Shown in pieces: positions 8,766 to 17,037 of a DNA stretch of 64,000 nucleotides (its first letter is position 1; every line of letters begins with the position of its first letter). A program made the position numbers and the translations under genes. Under the pieces are notes generated by a model. It was not told the origin of the DNA, searched no databases, and saw nothing but the letters and a program-made list of their open reading frames with translations. Origin of the DNA: Salmonella bongori NCTC 12419 (GTDB lineage: Bacteria > Pseudomonadota > Gammaproteobacteria > Enterobacterales > Enterobacteriaceae); the NCBI RefSeq assembly GCF_000252995.1, contig NC_015761.1, forward strand, positions 1,240,001-1,304,000, in the 5' to 3' direction.

Positions 8766-8855
8766 TTGGCAGGCCGGATAACCGGATAAGATGTAGCCAT
8801 CATCCGGCACTTTTATCGCCGATGCGTTGTGCTTACCGGGCCTGCTCATTGCTGT
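8766..8855. repeat. REP/BIME element downstream of yeaC
   Basis: Palindromic REP-like units (AGGCCGGATAA..., ...CATCCGGCAC, then a second inverted unit ending GGGCCTGC) lie directly after the yeaC stop. This is the normal extragenic position for BIMEs, where they stabilise 3' ends or bind gyrase. Confidence 0.65.
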
Positions 8856-8884
8856 CAGGTACAGGCCCGCCATATTTTTACCAA

Positions 8885-9550
8885 TTAACGCTTAATGTCC
8901 AGCGGGTCCGCCAACTGTGTCGCTAACTGGTTATTGTCATCGGCGTCCTCTTCCCAGAACATTGCGCCGGCCAGCCCGCGCTTTTAATCTGGTCCGCTTT
9001 GATCGCCACCGAGCGCGGATTTTCATAAGAGAGGGCAACAGTGCCTTCCCCAGGCAAACTTCATTGACAGCGGCAGCAGCAGTAGGCCAGCGTTTGAGTC
9101 ATACAGATTGGCGTTGAAATACTGCGTGCCATAAGCCATGTCGTAAGTTATCAGATTGATTAAGTCGAGCAACGGGGCTATAGCTTTCACGTCCAGCCAG
9201 CTTTTCGGACTTTCCGCATTCGCGCCGACGGCGATGGTGACCCTTTTTTAGGGCCCATTAGCTGACGAAGCGCTTTTAAATGCGACGTTAACCGAATATT
9301 CCCGGTCAAGATCGATCCCATCGAGGCCATATTTGTCGACAATCTCCTGCGCCAATTTAATAAACACCGCGCGAGCTTCTTTAACGATCCTCTTTGACAT
9401 TTAAAACAGAAACATGCCACAGCATAGAGTGACGAAAAAATAACCGCAGAAGATTAGCATCTTCATCCATGGAAACCTGCGAAGGCGTTCACGCCGTCTT
9501 TCGCGATACGGCTTCCATCTTTTTGGTTTTATCGCCGTTTGTTTCGTTGA
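8885..9550 (-). pseudogene. Decayed GH18 chitinase remnant
   Basis: Minus-strand translation gives pieces of a glycoside hydrolase family 18 chitinase spread over several frames. In order they are: ARAVFIKLAQEIVDKYG with the catalytic motif DGIDLDREY (about 9310-9330), then after a frame change VTIAVGANAESPKSWLDVK and ITYDMAYGTQYFNANLYDS, then SVAIKADQIKSAG and MFWEEDADDNNQLATQLAD, ending at a stop at 8885-8887. One frame change falls at a six-A homopolymer near 9244. Upstream of about 9380 stops interrupt the frame. The catalytic Glu is still encoded, but no full-length product is possible. E. coli K-12 has no such gene here in my recollection. Confidence 0.85.
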
Positions 9551-9565
9551 GTTTGTGATCTTGGT

Positions 9566-9581
9566 TGTGAAATGCAGATCA
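9566..9581 (+). promoter_or_regulatory. Candidate CRP site upstream of ydjL
   Basis: TGTGA-N6-GATCA matches the CRP consensus TGTGA-N6-TCACA in the first half and partly in the second. Its centre is about 60 bp upstream of a TATGAT -10-like hexamer at 9633-9638, a plausible class I geometry. Catabolite control would suit the sugar catabolic cluster behind it. Binding is inferred. Confidence 0.4.
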
Positions 9582-9674
9582 TTATCTGTGTTTTAAAGAT
9601 TTATCGTTGACCTTAAAGATTTTATGGTTAAGTATGATCAGCATTGATACACACCAAACACAAAGGAAGATGCA

Positions 9675-10751
9675 ATGAAAGCACTGGCGAGATTTGGCAA
9701 GGCCTTTGGCGGCTACAAAATGATTGATGTCCCGGAGCCGGTATGTGGTCCGGAAGATGTGATTATCGAAATCAAAGCGGCGGCGATCTGCGGCGCGGAT
9801 ATGAAGCACTATAACGTTGACAGCGGGTCCGACGAATTTAACTCCGTTCGCGGTCATGAATTCGCCGGGCGTATCGTGCGGGTGGGCGAAAAAGTGAAAG
9901 ACTGGAAAGTCGGCCAGCGCGTGGTTTCTGACAACAGCGGACACGTTTGCGGCGTTTGCCCAGCCTGTGAACAGGGTGATTTTCTGTGTTGTACAGAAAA
10001 AGTGAATCTGGGTCTGGATAACAACACCTGGGGCGGTGGATTTTCCAAATACTGCCTGGTTCCGGGAGAAATCCTGAAAATCCATCGCCATGCCCTGTGG
10101 GAGATCCCGGAAGGCGTGGATTACGAGGAAGCCGCAGTACTGGACCCTATCTGCAACGCCTATAAATCTATCGCCCAGCAATCCAAATTTTTACCCGGCC
10201 AGGACGTGGTAGTCATCGGCACCGGTCCGTTAGGTCTGTTTTCGGTCCAAATGGCCCGCATTATGGGGGCGGTAAATATCGTGGTGGTTGGCCTGGATGA
10301 GGATGTTCCTGTCCGTTTCCCTGTGGCCAAAGAACTCGGCGCGACGGCGTTTGTTAACGGCTCCACGGAAGATGTCGTCGTACGCTGCCGGGAGATTTGC
10401 GGCAAAGACAACCTCGGTCTGGTGATCGAATGCTCCGGTGCCAACATTGCGCTTAAACAGGCCATCGACATGCTGCGGCCAAATGGTGAAGTGGTTCGCG
10501 TCGGTATGGGATTTAAGCCGTTGGATTTCTCCATTAACGACATTACCGCGTGGAACAAAAGCATCATTGGGCATATGGCCTATGACTCCACATCCTGGCG
10601 CAATGCGATTCGCCTGCTTGCCAGCGGCGCTATCAAAGTAAAACCGATGATCACCCATCGTATCGGTCTTTCTCAGTGGCGCAAAGGCTTTGATGCGATG
10701 GTCGATAAGACAGCCATTAAAGTGATCATGACCTACGACTTTGATGAATAA
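9675..10751 (+). CDS. ydjL: Zinc-dependent medium-chain dehydrogenase YdjL
   Basis: This 358-residue protein belongs to the threonine/sorbitol dehydrogenase-like MDR family. Catalytic zinc ligands are Cys39 and His61/Glu62 in RGHEFAG. The structural zinc lobe has four cysteines (Cys92, 95, 98, 106). The Rossmann motif GTGPLG lies near residue 180. It probably oxidises a secondary hydroxyl of a sugar or sugar acid with NAD+. AAGGAAGA precedes the ATG. It is the first gene of the ydjL-K-J-I-H-G run, with ydjK 26 bp downstream. Substrate unknown. Confidence 0.9.
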   Translation: MKALARFGKAFGGYKMIDVPEPVCGPEDVIIEIKAAAICGADMKHYNVDSGSDEFNSVRGHEFAGRIVRVGEKVKDWKVGQRVVSDNSGHVCGVCPACEQGDFLCCTEKVNLGLDNNTWGGGFSKYCLVPGEILKIHRHALWEIPEGVDYEEAAVLDPICNAYKSIAQQSKFLPGQDVVVIGTGPLGLFSVQMARIMGAVNIVVVGLDEDVPVRFPVAKELGATAFVNGSTEDVVVRCREICGKDNLGLVIECSGANIALKQAIDMLRPNGEVVRVGMGFKPLDFSINDITAWNKSIIGHMAYDSTSWRNAIRLLASGAIKVKPMITHRIGLSQWRKGFDAMVDKTAIKVIMTYDFDE

Positions 10752-10777
10752 CCTTTCTGCTAAAGGATCGTTATCGC

Positions 10778-12157
10778 ATGGAACAGATAACAAAACCGCA
10801 CTGCGGCGCCCGGCTGGATCGCCTGCCGGATTGCCGCTGGCATTCATCAATGTTTGCCGTCGTCGCCTTTGGTCTGCTTGTTTGCTGGAGTAATGCCGTC
10901 GGCGGATTAATTCTTGCCCAGCTCAAGGCGTTAGGCTGGACCGATAATTCCACGACAGCCACCTTCTCCGCCATTACCACAGCGGGGATGTTTCTCGGCG
11001 CGCTGGTGGGCGGCATTATTGGCGATAAAACCGGGCGCAGGAATGCTTTTATCCTCTATGAGGCAATCCATATCGCCGCGATGGTGGTTGGCGCATTCTC
11101 ACCGAATATGAGCTTTCTGATCGCCTGTCGTTTTGTGATGGGCGTGGGATTAGGGGCACTACTGGTCACGCTGTTCGCCGGATTTACCGAGTACATGCCC
11201 GGCAGAAATCGGGGAACCTGGTCGAGTCGTGTTTCGTTTATTGGCAACTGGTCATATCCATTGTGTTCCCTGATTGCAATGGGGCTGACGCCGCTAATTA
11301 GCGCGGAATGGAACTGGCGCGTGCAGTTACTGATCCCGGCTGTGCTGTCGCTGATTGCTACCGCGTTTGCCTGGCGATATTTCCCTGAATCTCCCCGCTG
11401 GCTGGAATCGCGCGGGCGTTATCAGGAAGCCGAAAAGGTCATGCAGGCCATTGAAGCAGGCGTCGAACGTCAGACAGGAAAACCGCTGCCGCCGGTTGTT
11501 ATTGAAAGCAGCGGCAAGCCGCCGCGTTCCGTACCTTATTCCGCGTTGCTCACTGGCGTATTACTGAAACGCGTTATTTTGGGTTCCTGCGTATTGATTG
11601 CCATGAACGTTGTGCAATACACGTTAATTAACTGGCTGCCAACCATCTTTATGACACAGGGCATAAACCTCAAAGATTCGATTGTTTTAAATACCATGAG
11701 TATGTTCGGCGCACCGTTTGGCATATTTATCGCTATGCTGGTAATGGATAAAATTCCGCGCAAAACCATGGGTGTCGGTTTATTAATTCTGATTGCTGTG
11801 CTGGGATATATTTATTCGCTGCAAACCAGCATGTTGCTCATCACCTTAATTGGCTTTTTCCTGATTACCTTTGTCTATATGTATGTCTGTTATGCCTCGG
11901 CGGTCTATGTGCCGGAGATCTGGCCAACAGAAGCGAAACTTCGCGGTTCCGGCCTGGCGAACGCTGTCGGCAGAATCAGCGGTATCGCTGCCCCCTATGC
12001 GGTGGCGGTATTACTCAACGGTTATGGCGTGACGGGTGTTTTCGTCCTGCTGGGAGCTGTCTCGATTATCGTCGCCGTCGCAATAGCGACTATCGGAATC
12101 GAGACCAAGGGTGTTTCGGTCGAAAGTCTGGGCATTGATAAGGTCACGAGTAAATAA
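10778..12157 (+). CDS. ydjK: MFS sugar-acid-type transporter YdjK
   Basis: The 459-residue inner-membrane protein has about 12 hydrophobic segments and MFS signatures: GDKTGRRNAF in the loop after TM2, RFVMGVGLGALL, and the PESPRWL sugar-porter motif before the central loop. It is a proton-symport type carrier probably importing the substrate of the ydj pathway. It resembles YdjE at the other end of the cluster: both begin with a GARLDRLP segment and share the late ASAVYVPE.WPT motif. ydjJ starts 10 bp after its stop, so it is inside the operon. Confidence 0.9.
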   Translation: MEQITKPHCGARLDRLPDCRWHSSMFAVVAFGLLVCWSNAVGGLILAQLKALGWTDNSTTATFSAITTAGMFLGALVGGIIGDKTGRRNAFILYEAIHIAAMVVGAFSPNMSFLIACRFVMGVGLGALLVTLFAGFTEYMPGRNRGTWSSRVSFIGNWSYPLCSLIAMGLTPLISAEWNWRVQLLIPAVLSLIATAFAWRYFPESPRWLESRGRYQEAEKVMQAIEAGVERQTGKPLPPVVIESSGKPPRSVPYSALLTGVLLKRVILGSCVLIAMNVVQYTLINWLPTIFMTQGINLKDSIVLNTMSMFGAPFGIFIAMLVMDKIPRKTMGVGLLILIAVLGYIYSLQTSMLLITLIGFFLITFVYMYVCYASAVYVPEIWPTEAKLRGSGLANAVGRISGIAAPYAVAVLLNGYGVTGVFVLLGAVSIIVAVAIATIGIETKGVSVESLGIDKVTSK

Positions 12158-12167
12158 AGGAATAAAA

Positions 12168-13211
12168 ATGAAAAATTCAAAAGCGATATTAAAAACACCG
12201 GGCACCATGACAATTATGGCGGCTGATATTCCAGTACCAAAAGAAAACGAAGTATTGATCAAAGTGGAATATGTCGGTATTTGCGGTTCAGATGTTCACG
12301 GTTTTGAATCCGGGCCATTCATTCCTCCGAAGGATCCAAATCAGGAGATTGGTCTCGGTCATGAGTGTGCCGGAACAGTCATTGCGGTCGGCAATCGGGT
12401 AAGCAAATTTAAGCCAGGCGATCGGGTTAATATCGAGCCGGGCGTGCCGTGCGGCCACTGCCGCTATTGTCTGGAAGGAAAATACAATATTTGTCCGGAT
12501 GTTGATTTTATGGCGACGCAGCCGAATTATCGCGGGGCCTTAACTCACTATCTGTGCCATCCGGAAAGTTTTACGTACAAGCTTCCGGACAATATGGACA
12601 CTATGGAAGGTGCACTGGTGGAACCCGCTGCTGTTGGAATGCACGCGGCAATGCTGGCGGATGTTAAACCGGGTAAGAAAATCGTCATTCTCGGCGCGGG
12701 CTGCATTGGTTTAATGACCCTGCAAGCGTGTAAGTGTCTGGGTGCGACCAATATCGCGGTAGTGGATGTGCTGGAAAAACGGCTGGCAATGGCTGAACGA
12801 CTGGGAGCGACAACCGTTATCAATGGGGCGAAAGAAGATGCTGTCGCGCGCTGCCAGCAGTTCACCGATGATATGGGCGCCGATATAGTGTTTGAAACCG
12901 CCGGTTCCGCCGTCACAACTCAGCAAGCGCCGTATCTGGTCATGCGTGGCGGGAAGATCATGATTGTCGGCACTGTCGCAGGAGATTCAGCGATTAATTT
13001 CCTCAAAATTAACCGTGAAGTCTCCATCCAGACGGTATTCCGCTATGCCAACCGCTATCCGGTTACTATTGATGCCATCTCCTCCGGGCGTTTCGATGTG
13101 AAATCAATGGTGACGCATATTTACGATTACAAAGACGTACAACGTGCATTTGAAGAGTCGGTCAATAACAAACGCGACATTATTAAAGGCGTTATTAAAG
13201 TTTGCGATTAA
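12168..13211 (+). CDS. ydjJ: Zinc-dependent sorbitol dehydrogenase-like YdjJ
   Basis: This 347-residue MDR-family dehydrogenase is a second one beside YdjL. The catalytic zinc site is Cys39 in GICGSDVHG and His65/Glu66 in GHECAG. The structural zinc cysteines are 95, 98, 101 and 109. The Rossmann motif is GAGCIG. It is closest in style to sorbitol/xylitol dehydrogenases. I chose the ATG at 12168, which follows AAAGGAATAAAA and lies just after the ydjK stop; the frame is open further upstream inside ydjK. ydjI starts 21 bp downstream. Confidence 0.9.
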   Translation: MKNSKAILKTPGTMTIMAADIPVPKENEVLIKVEYVGICGSDVHGFESGPFIPPKDPNQEIGLGHECAGTVIAVGNRVSKFKPGDRVNIEPGVPCGHCRYCLEGKYNICPDVDFMATQPNYRGALTHYLCHPESFTYKLPDNMDTMEGALVEPAAVGMHAAMLADVKPGKKIVILGAGCIGLMTLQACKCLGATNIAVVDVLEKRLAMAERLGATTVINGAKEDAVARCQQFTDDMGADIVFETAGSAVTTQQAPYLVMRGGKIMIVGTVAGDSAINFLKINREVSIQTVFRYANRYPVTIDAISSGRFDVKSMVTHIYDYKDVQRAFEESVNNKRDIIKGVIKVCD

Positions 13212-13232
13212 TGAAAAACGGGAGAAACAGCG

Positions 13233-14069
13233 ATGTTGGCAGATATAAAATATTGGGAAAATGATGCACAAAATAAACATTACGCGATTGCGCACTTTAA
13301 CGTGTGGAATGCGGAAATGTTGATGGGAGTGATTGATGCTGCGGAAGAGGCAAATTCGCCGGTTATTATCTCCTTTGGTACCGGATTTGTGGGCAATACT
13401 TCATTTGAAGACTTCTCTTATATGATGGTTTCCATGGCTAAAAAAGCCTCTGTGCCGGTAATTACCCACTGGGATCACGGACGTAGTATGGACATTATCC
13501 ATAATGCCTGGACGCACGGCATGAACTCGCTGATGCGTGACGCTTCATCCTTTGACTTTGAAGAAAATATTCGCCTGACCAAAGAAGCTGTTGATTTCTT
13601 TCATCCGCTGGGTATTCCGGTAGAAGCGGAGTTAGGGCACGTAGGGAACGAAACGGTGTATGAAGAGGCGTTGGCGGGGTATCACTATACCGACCCGGAT
13701 CAGGCGGCGGAATTTGTAGCGCGCACCGGTTGTGACTCGCTGGCGGTCGCTATCGGCAACCAGCATGGCGTGTACACCTCTGAACCAAAACTGAATTTTG
13801 AGGTCGTGGAGCGCGTTCGCCAGGCAGTTTCCGTACCGCTAGTGTTACACGGCGCTTCCGGCATTAGCGACGCGGATATCAAAAAAGCCATTTTGCTGGG
13901 CATTTCGAAAATCAATATCCACACCGAACTGTGTCAGGCCGCGATGGTAGCGGTAAAAGAGAATCAGGATCAGCCGTTCCTGCATCTGGAACGCGAAGTA
14001 CGCAAAGCGGTAAAAGTCCGCGCGCTGGAAAAAATCAAACTGTTTGGTTCAGATGGTAAAGCGGAATGA
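13233..14069 (+). CDS. ydjI: Class II (zinc) ketose-bisphosphate-type aldolase YdjI
   Basis: The 278-residue cytoplasmic aldolase has class II hallmarks. THWDHG carries the catalytic Asp81 and zinc ligand His82. Further zinc histidines lie in NQHG (His178) and LHGASG (His206), and NIHTEL binds phosphate. Published work on the E. coli orthologue reports retro-aldol cleavage of long-chain keto sugar-acid 1-phosphates such as an octuluronate 1-phosphate, releasing dihydroxyacetone phosphate. It is followed after 4 bp by ydjH, the kinase expected to make its phosphorylated substrate. Confidence 0.92.
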   Translation: MLADIKYWENDAQNKHYAIAHFNVWNAEMLMGVIDAAEEANSPVIISFGTGFVGNTSFEDFSYMMVSMAKKASVPVITHWDHGRSMDIIHNAWTHGMNSLMRDASSFDFEENIRLTKEAVDFFHPLGIPVEAELGHVGNETVYEEALAGYHYTDPDQAAEFVARTGCDSLAVAIGNQHGVYTSEPKLNFEVVERVRQAVSVPLVLHGASGISDADIKKAILLGISKINIHTELCQAAMVAVKENQDQPFLHLEREVRKAVKVRALEKIKLFGSDGKAE

Positions 14070-14073
14070 TGAT

Positions 14074-15021
14074 ATGGACGAAATCGAAGTTCTTTGCATA
14101 GGGGCGGCCATTGTCGACATTCCTTTGCAACCGGTTAGTAAAAATATCTTTGATGTCGATTCGTATCCATTAGAACGAATTACCATGACCACCGGGGGAG
14201 ATGCGATTAATGAAGCCACGATTATTTCGCGTCTCGGGCATCGCACTGCGCTAATGAGTCGTGTTGGCGACGATGCAGCAGGATATTTTATTCTCGACCA
14301 CTGTCGGAAGGAGAATATCGATATTCAGAGCCTGAAGCAGGATGCTGATATTGATACCTCAATTAATGTTGGGCTGGTGACTGATGATGGTGAGCGCACC
14401 TTTGTCACTAACCGTAACGGCAGCCTGTGGAAGCTAAATATTAACGATGTCGATTTTGACCGTTTTTCTCAGGTCAGGCTGTTATCACTGGCAAGTATCT
14501 TTAACAGCCCGCTGCTGGATGGCAAAGCATTAACGGCTATTTTTACGCAGGCGAAAGCGCATCAACTGGTTATCTGCGCTGACATGATCAAACCGCGGCT
14601 GAATGAAACTCTGGACGATATTCGCGAAGCGCTAAGTTTTGTCGATTATCTGTTTCCTAATATTGATGAAGCCAAAAAACTGACCGGGAAAGAAACGCTG
14701 GATGATATTGCCGATTGTTTTTTGCAATGTGGCGTAAAAACGGTGGTGATTAAAACTGGCAAGAAAGGCTGCTTTATCAAACGTGCCGATATAAAAATGG
14801 AGGTGCCTGCGGTGTCAGGCATTACCGCCATCGACACTATTGGCGCTGGCGATAATTTTGCATCGGGATTTATCGCCGCGCTGCTGGAGGGAAAAACGCT
14901 GCGCGAATGCGCACGGTTCGCCAATGCGACGGCCGCGATATCGGTACTCAGCGTGGGCGCCACAATGGGCGTGAAAAACAGAATGCTAGTGGAACAACTC
15001 CTGAATGAATACGAAGGGTAA
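14074..15021 (+). CDS. ydjH: PfkB/ribokinase-family sugar kinase YdjH
   Basis: The 315-residue kinase carries the PfkB N-terminal glycine signature (TTGGDAINEA) and the C-terminal IDTIGAGDNFASGF motif with the catalytic base Asp260. It probably phosphorylates a higher-order keto sugar or sugar acid before cleavage by YdjI. I chose the ATG at 14074 because it matches the family start and leaves a 4-bp gap from ydjI. An upstream GTG inside ydjI is possible but would add ten unrelated residues. ydjG follows after 9 bp. Confidence 0.9.
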   Translation: MDEIEVLCIGAAIVDIPLQPVSKNIFDVDSYPLERITMTTGGDAINEATIISRLGHRTALMSRVGDDAAGYFILDHCRKENIDIQSLKQDADIDTSINVGLVTDDGERTFVTNRNGSLWKLNINDVDFDRFSQVRLLSLASIFNSPLLDGKALTAIFTQAKAHQLVICADMIKPRLNETLDDIREALSFVDYLFPNIDEAKKLTGKETLDDIADCFLQCGVKTVVIKTGKKGCFIKRADIKMEVPAVSGITAIDTIGAGDNFASGFIAALLEGKTLRECARFANATAAISVLSVGATMGVKNRMLVEQLLNEYEG

Positions 15022-15030
15022 TAGCGGCAG

Positions 15031-16014
15031 ATGAAAATGATACCTTTAGGTAATACAGATATAGCACTTTCCCGAATGGGACTCGGTACCTGGGCTATCG
15101 GCGGCGGTCCGGCATGGAATGGCAACCTCGATATGCAGGTCTGCATTGATACTATCGTTGAGGCGCACCGTTGCGGTATTAACCTGATTGATACGGCGCC
15201 GGGCTATAACTTTGGCAATAGCGAAGTGATTGTCGGCCAGGCCCTGAAAAAATTACCGCGTAACGAGATGGTGGTGGAAACCAAATGCGGGATCGTCTGG
15301 GAGCGGGAAGGGAGTTTGTTCAATAAAGTCGGCGATCGCCAGCTCTATAAAAATCTTTCTCCGGACTCTATTCGTAAAGAAGTCGATGCCAGTCTCCAGC
15401 GACTAGGGATTGATTATATCGATATCTATATGACCCACTGGCAGTCGGTACCGCCGTTTTTTACGCCGATTGCGGAAACCGTTGGCGTGCTCAATGAGCT
15501 GAAAGCAGAGGGGAAAATCCGTTCTATCGGGGCGGCGAATGTAGATGTCAGCCATATCCGCGAATACCTTAAACATGGCGAGCTGGACATCATACAGGCG
15601 AAATACAGCATTCTTGACCGGGCGCTGGAAACGGAACTGCTGCCGCTATGCCGCGAGCACGGCATCGTGGTACAGGTTTATTCGCCACTGGAGCAGGGAT
15701 TGTTAACCGGCACCATTACCCGTGACTATGTTCCCGGCGGGGCGCGAGCGAATAAACTCTGGTTCCAGCGTGAGAATATGTTGCGGGTTATTGATATGCT
15801 GGAGCAGTGGCAGCCATTGTGCGACAAATATCATTGCGCCGTCCCGACGTTGGCTCTGGCGTGGATATTGCGACAAAGCGAACTGATTTCGATACTTAGC
15901 GGCGCCACGTCGCCGGAGCAGGTACGAGAGAATATCGCTGCGCTGTCCATCACCTTAACGGATGACGATGCGCTATTGATGAGACAAATGGCGGAAGCGC
16001 TGGACAACCCATAA
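15031..16014 (+). CDS. ydjG: Aldo-keto reductase YdjG
   Basis: The 327-residue AKR has the catalytic tetrad Asp54 and Tyr59 in DTAPGYNFG, Lys85 in ETKCG and His136 in THWQS. The E. coli orthologue reduces methylglyoxal with NADH. In this cluster it may reduce the aldehyde released by the YdjI aldolase. It is the last gene of the tightly spaced ydjLKJIHG run; ydjF begins 129 bp downstream. It is clearly distinct from the second AKR of the window, yeaE. Confidence 0.9.
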   Translation: MKMIPLGNTDIALSRMGLGTWAIGGGPAWNGNLDMQVCIDTIVEAHRCGINLIDTAPGYNFGNSEVIVGQALKKLPRNEMVVETKCGIVWEREGSLFNKVGDRQLYKNLSPDSIRKEVDASLQRLGIDYIDIYMTHWQSVPPFFTPIAETVGVLNELKAEGKIRSIGAANVDVSHIREYLKHGELDIIQAKYSILDRALETELLPLCREHGIVVQVYSPLEQGLLTGTITRDYVPGGARANKLWFQRENMLRVIDMLEQWQPLCDKYHCAVPTLALAWILRQSELISILSGATSPEQVRENIAALSITLTDDDALLMRQMAEALDNP

Positions 16015-16143
16015 GTAATACATTACACCTCTTTTTTGGCGAAATGCAGATAAAATCTGTTATTCAAACAGGTTATTTTGAAAATAAACATAGTCTGTGA
16101 GATACTCAATGTTTATCATGACGTCGAAAACAGAGGTGTAATC

Positions 16144-16902
16144 GTGGCGGCGAAAGACAGGATTCAGGCGATCAAACAAATGGTCGCTAATGATAAAAAA
16201 GTAACAGTCTCTAACTTGAGTTCAATTTTTCAGGTAACCGAAGAGACAATTCGACGCGATCTGGAAAAACTCGAAGATGAAGGCTTTTTGACTCGAACTT
16301 ATGGCGGTGCGGTATTAAATTCGGCGGTGCTGGCTGACAATATCCATTTTTATAAGCGTGCAAAATCGTTCTATGAAGAGAAACAAATTATAGCCCGTAA
16401 TACGCTTCCGTTTATTAAAAACAAAACAACGATGGCCGCCGACTCCAGCAGTACGGTAATGGAATTGCTAAAACTCCTGAAAGACCGAAATGATCTTACT
16501 TTGCTAACTAATTCAGCGGAAGCTTTCCATGAACTGGCGCAATCGGACATTAATCTTGTTTCTACGGGCGGTGAGTTAAATAAAAATACGCTATCACTGC
16601 AGGGGCGTATCACTAAAGAAATAATCAGCCGTTATCATGTTGATATTATGGTAATGAGTTGTAAAGGGCTGGATATGGCGAGCGGGGCGCTTGATTCTAA
16701 CGAGGCGGAGGCTGAAATCAAAAAAACGATGATTCGCCAGGCCACAGAGGTGGCGTTATTGGTGGACCACTCAAAATTTGATCGTAAAGCGTTCGTGCGG
16801 TTGGTCGATTTTAGTCATATCCATTACCTGATAACGAATAAAACGCCAGGTGATGAATGGATCGCATTTTGCGATAAAAATAATATCCAGCTTGTCTATT
16901 GA
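16144..16902 (+). CDS. ydjF: DeoR-family transcriptional regulator YdjF
   Basis: The 252-residue regulator has an N-terminal winged helix (VTVSNLSSIFQVTEETIRRD, then GFLTRTYGGAVL) and a C-terminal DeoR sugar-phosphate sensor domain (AADSSSTVMELL, STGGELN, VDHSKFDRKAF). DeoR proteins usually repress neighbouring sugar genes and are relieved by a phosphorylated intermediate, so YdjF is the likely regulator of ydjLKJIHG and ydjE. I chose the GTG at 16144, preceded by AGAGGTG; the frame is open upstream but the extra residues do not resemble the family. Confidence 0.9.
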   Translation: MAAKDRIQAIKQMVANDKKVTVSNLSSIFQVTEETIRRDLEKLEDEGFLTRTYGGAVLNSAVLADNIHFYKRAKSFYEEKQIIARNTLPFIKNKTTMAADSSSTVMELLKLLKDRNDLTLLTNSAEAFHELAQSDINLVSTGGELNKNTLSLQGRITKEIISRYHVDIMVMSCKGLDMASGALDSNEAEAEIKKTMIRQATEVALLVDHSKFDRKAFVRLVDFSHIHYLITNKTPGDEWIAFCDKNNIQLVY

Positions 16903-16973
16903 TCTATAGATTATCCTTGCCTGGATTGTTTTCGCCTGGACTATGCCAAAAAAAACGGCAGATGATAGCAAGT

Positions 16974-16995
16974 GCGGCAAATACCCCTTTGCCGC
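16974..16995. other. Hairpin in the ydjF-ydjE gap
   Basis: An 8-bp stem (GCGGCAAA/TTTGCCGC) with a 6-nt loop lies 43 bp before the ydjE start. No U-tract follows. It may be a weak terminator for ydjF or a leader structure for ydjE. Confidence 0.4.
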
Positions 16996-17037
16996 GAGAC
17001 AATAATTTATTATTTTGCTGCGTTAGAGGCCATCCAG

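Noticed and set aside
9187..9420. 77-residue ORF covering the chitinase motif
   Set aside because: It is a fragment of the decayed GH18 gene in one of its frames, not an independent gene.
10230..10850. 206-residue open frame opposite ydjL
   Set aside because: Antisense shadow of the ydjL 3' half; low-complexity composition and no plausible start region.
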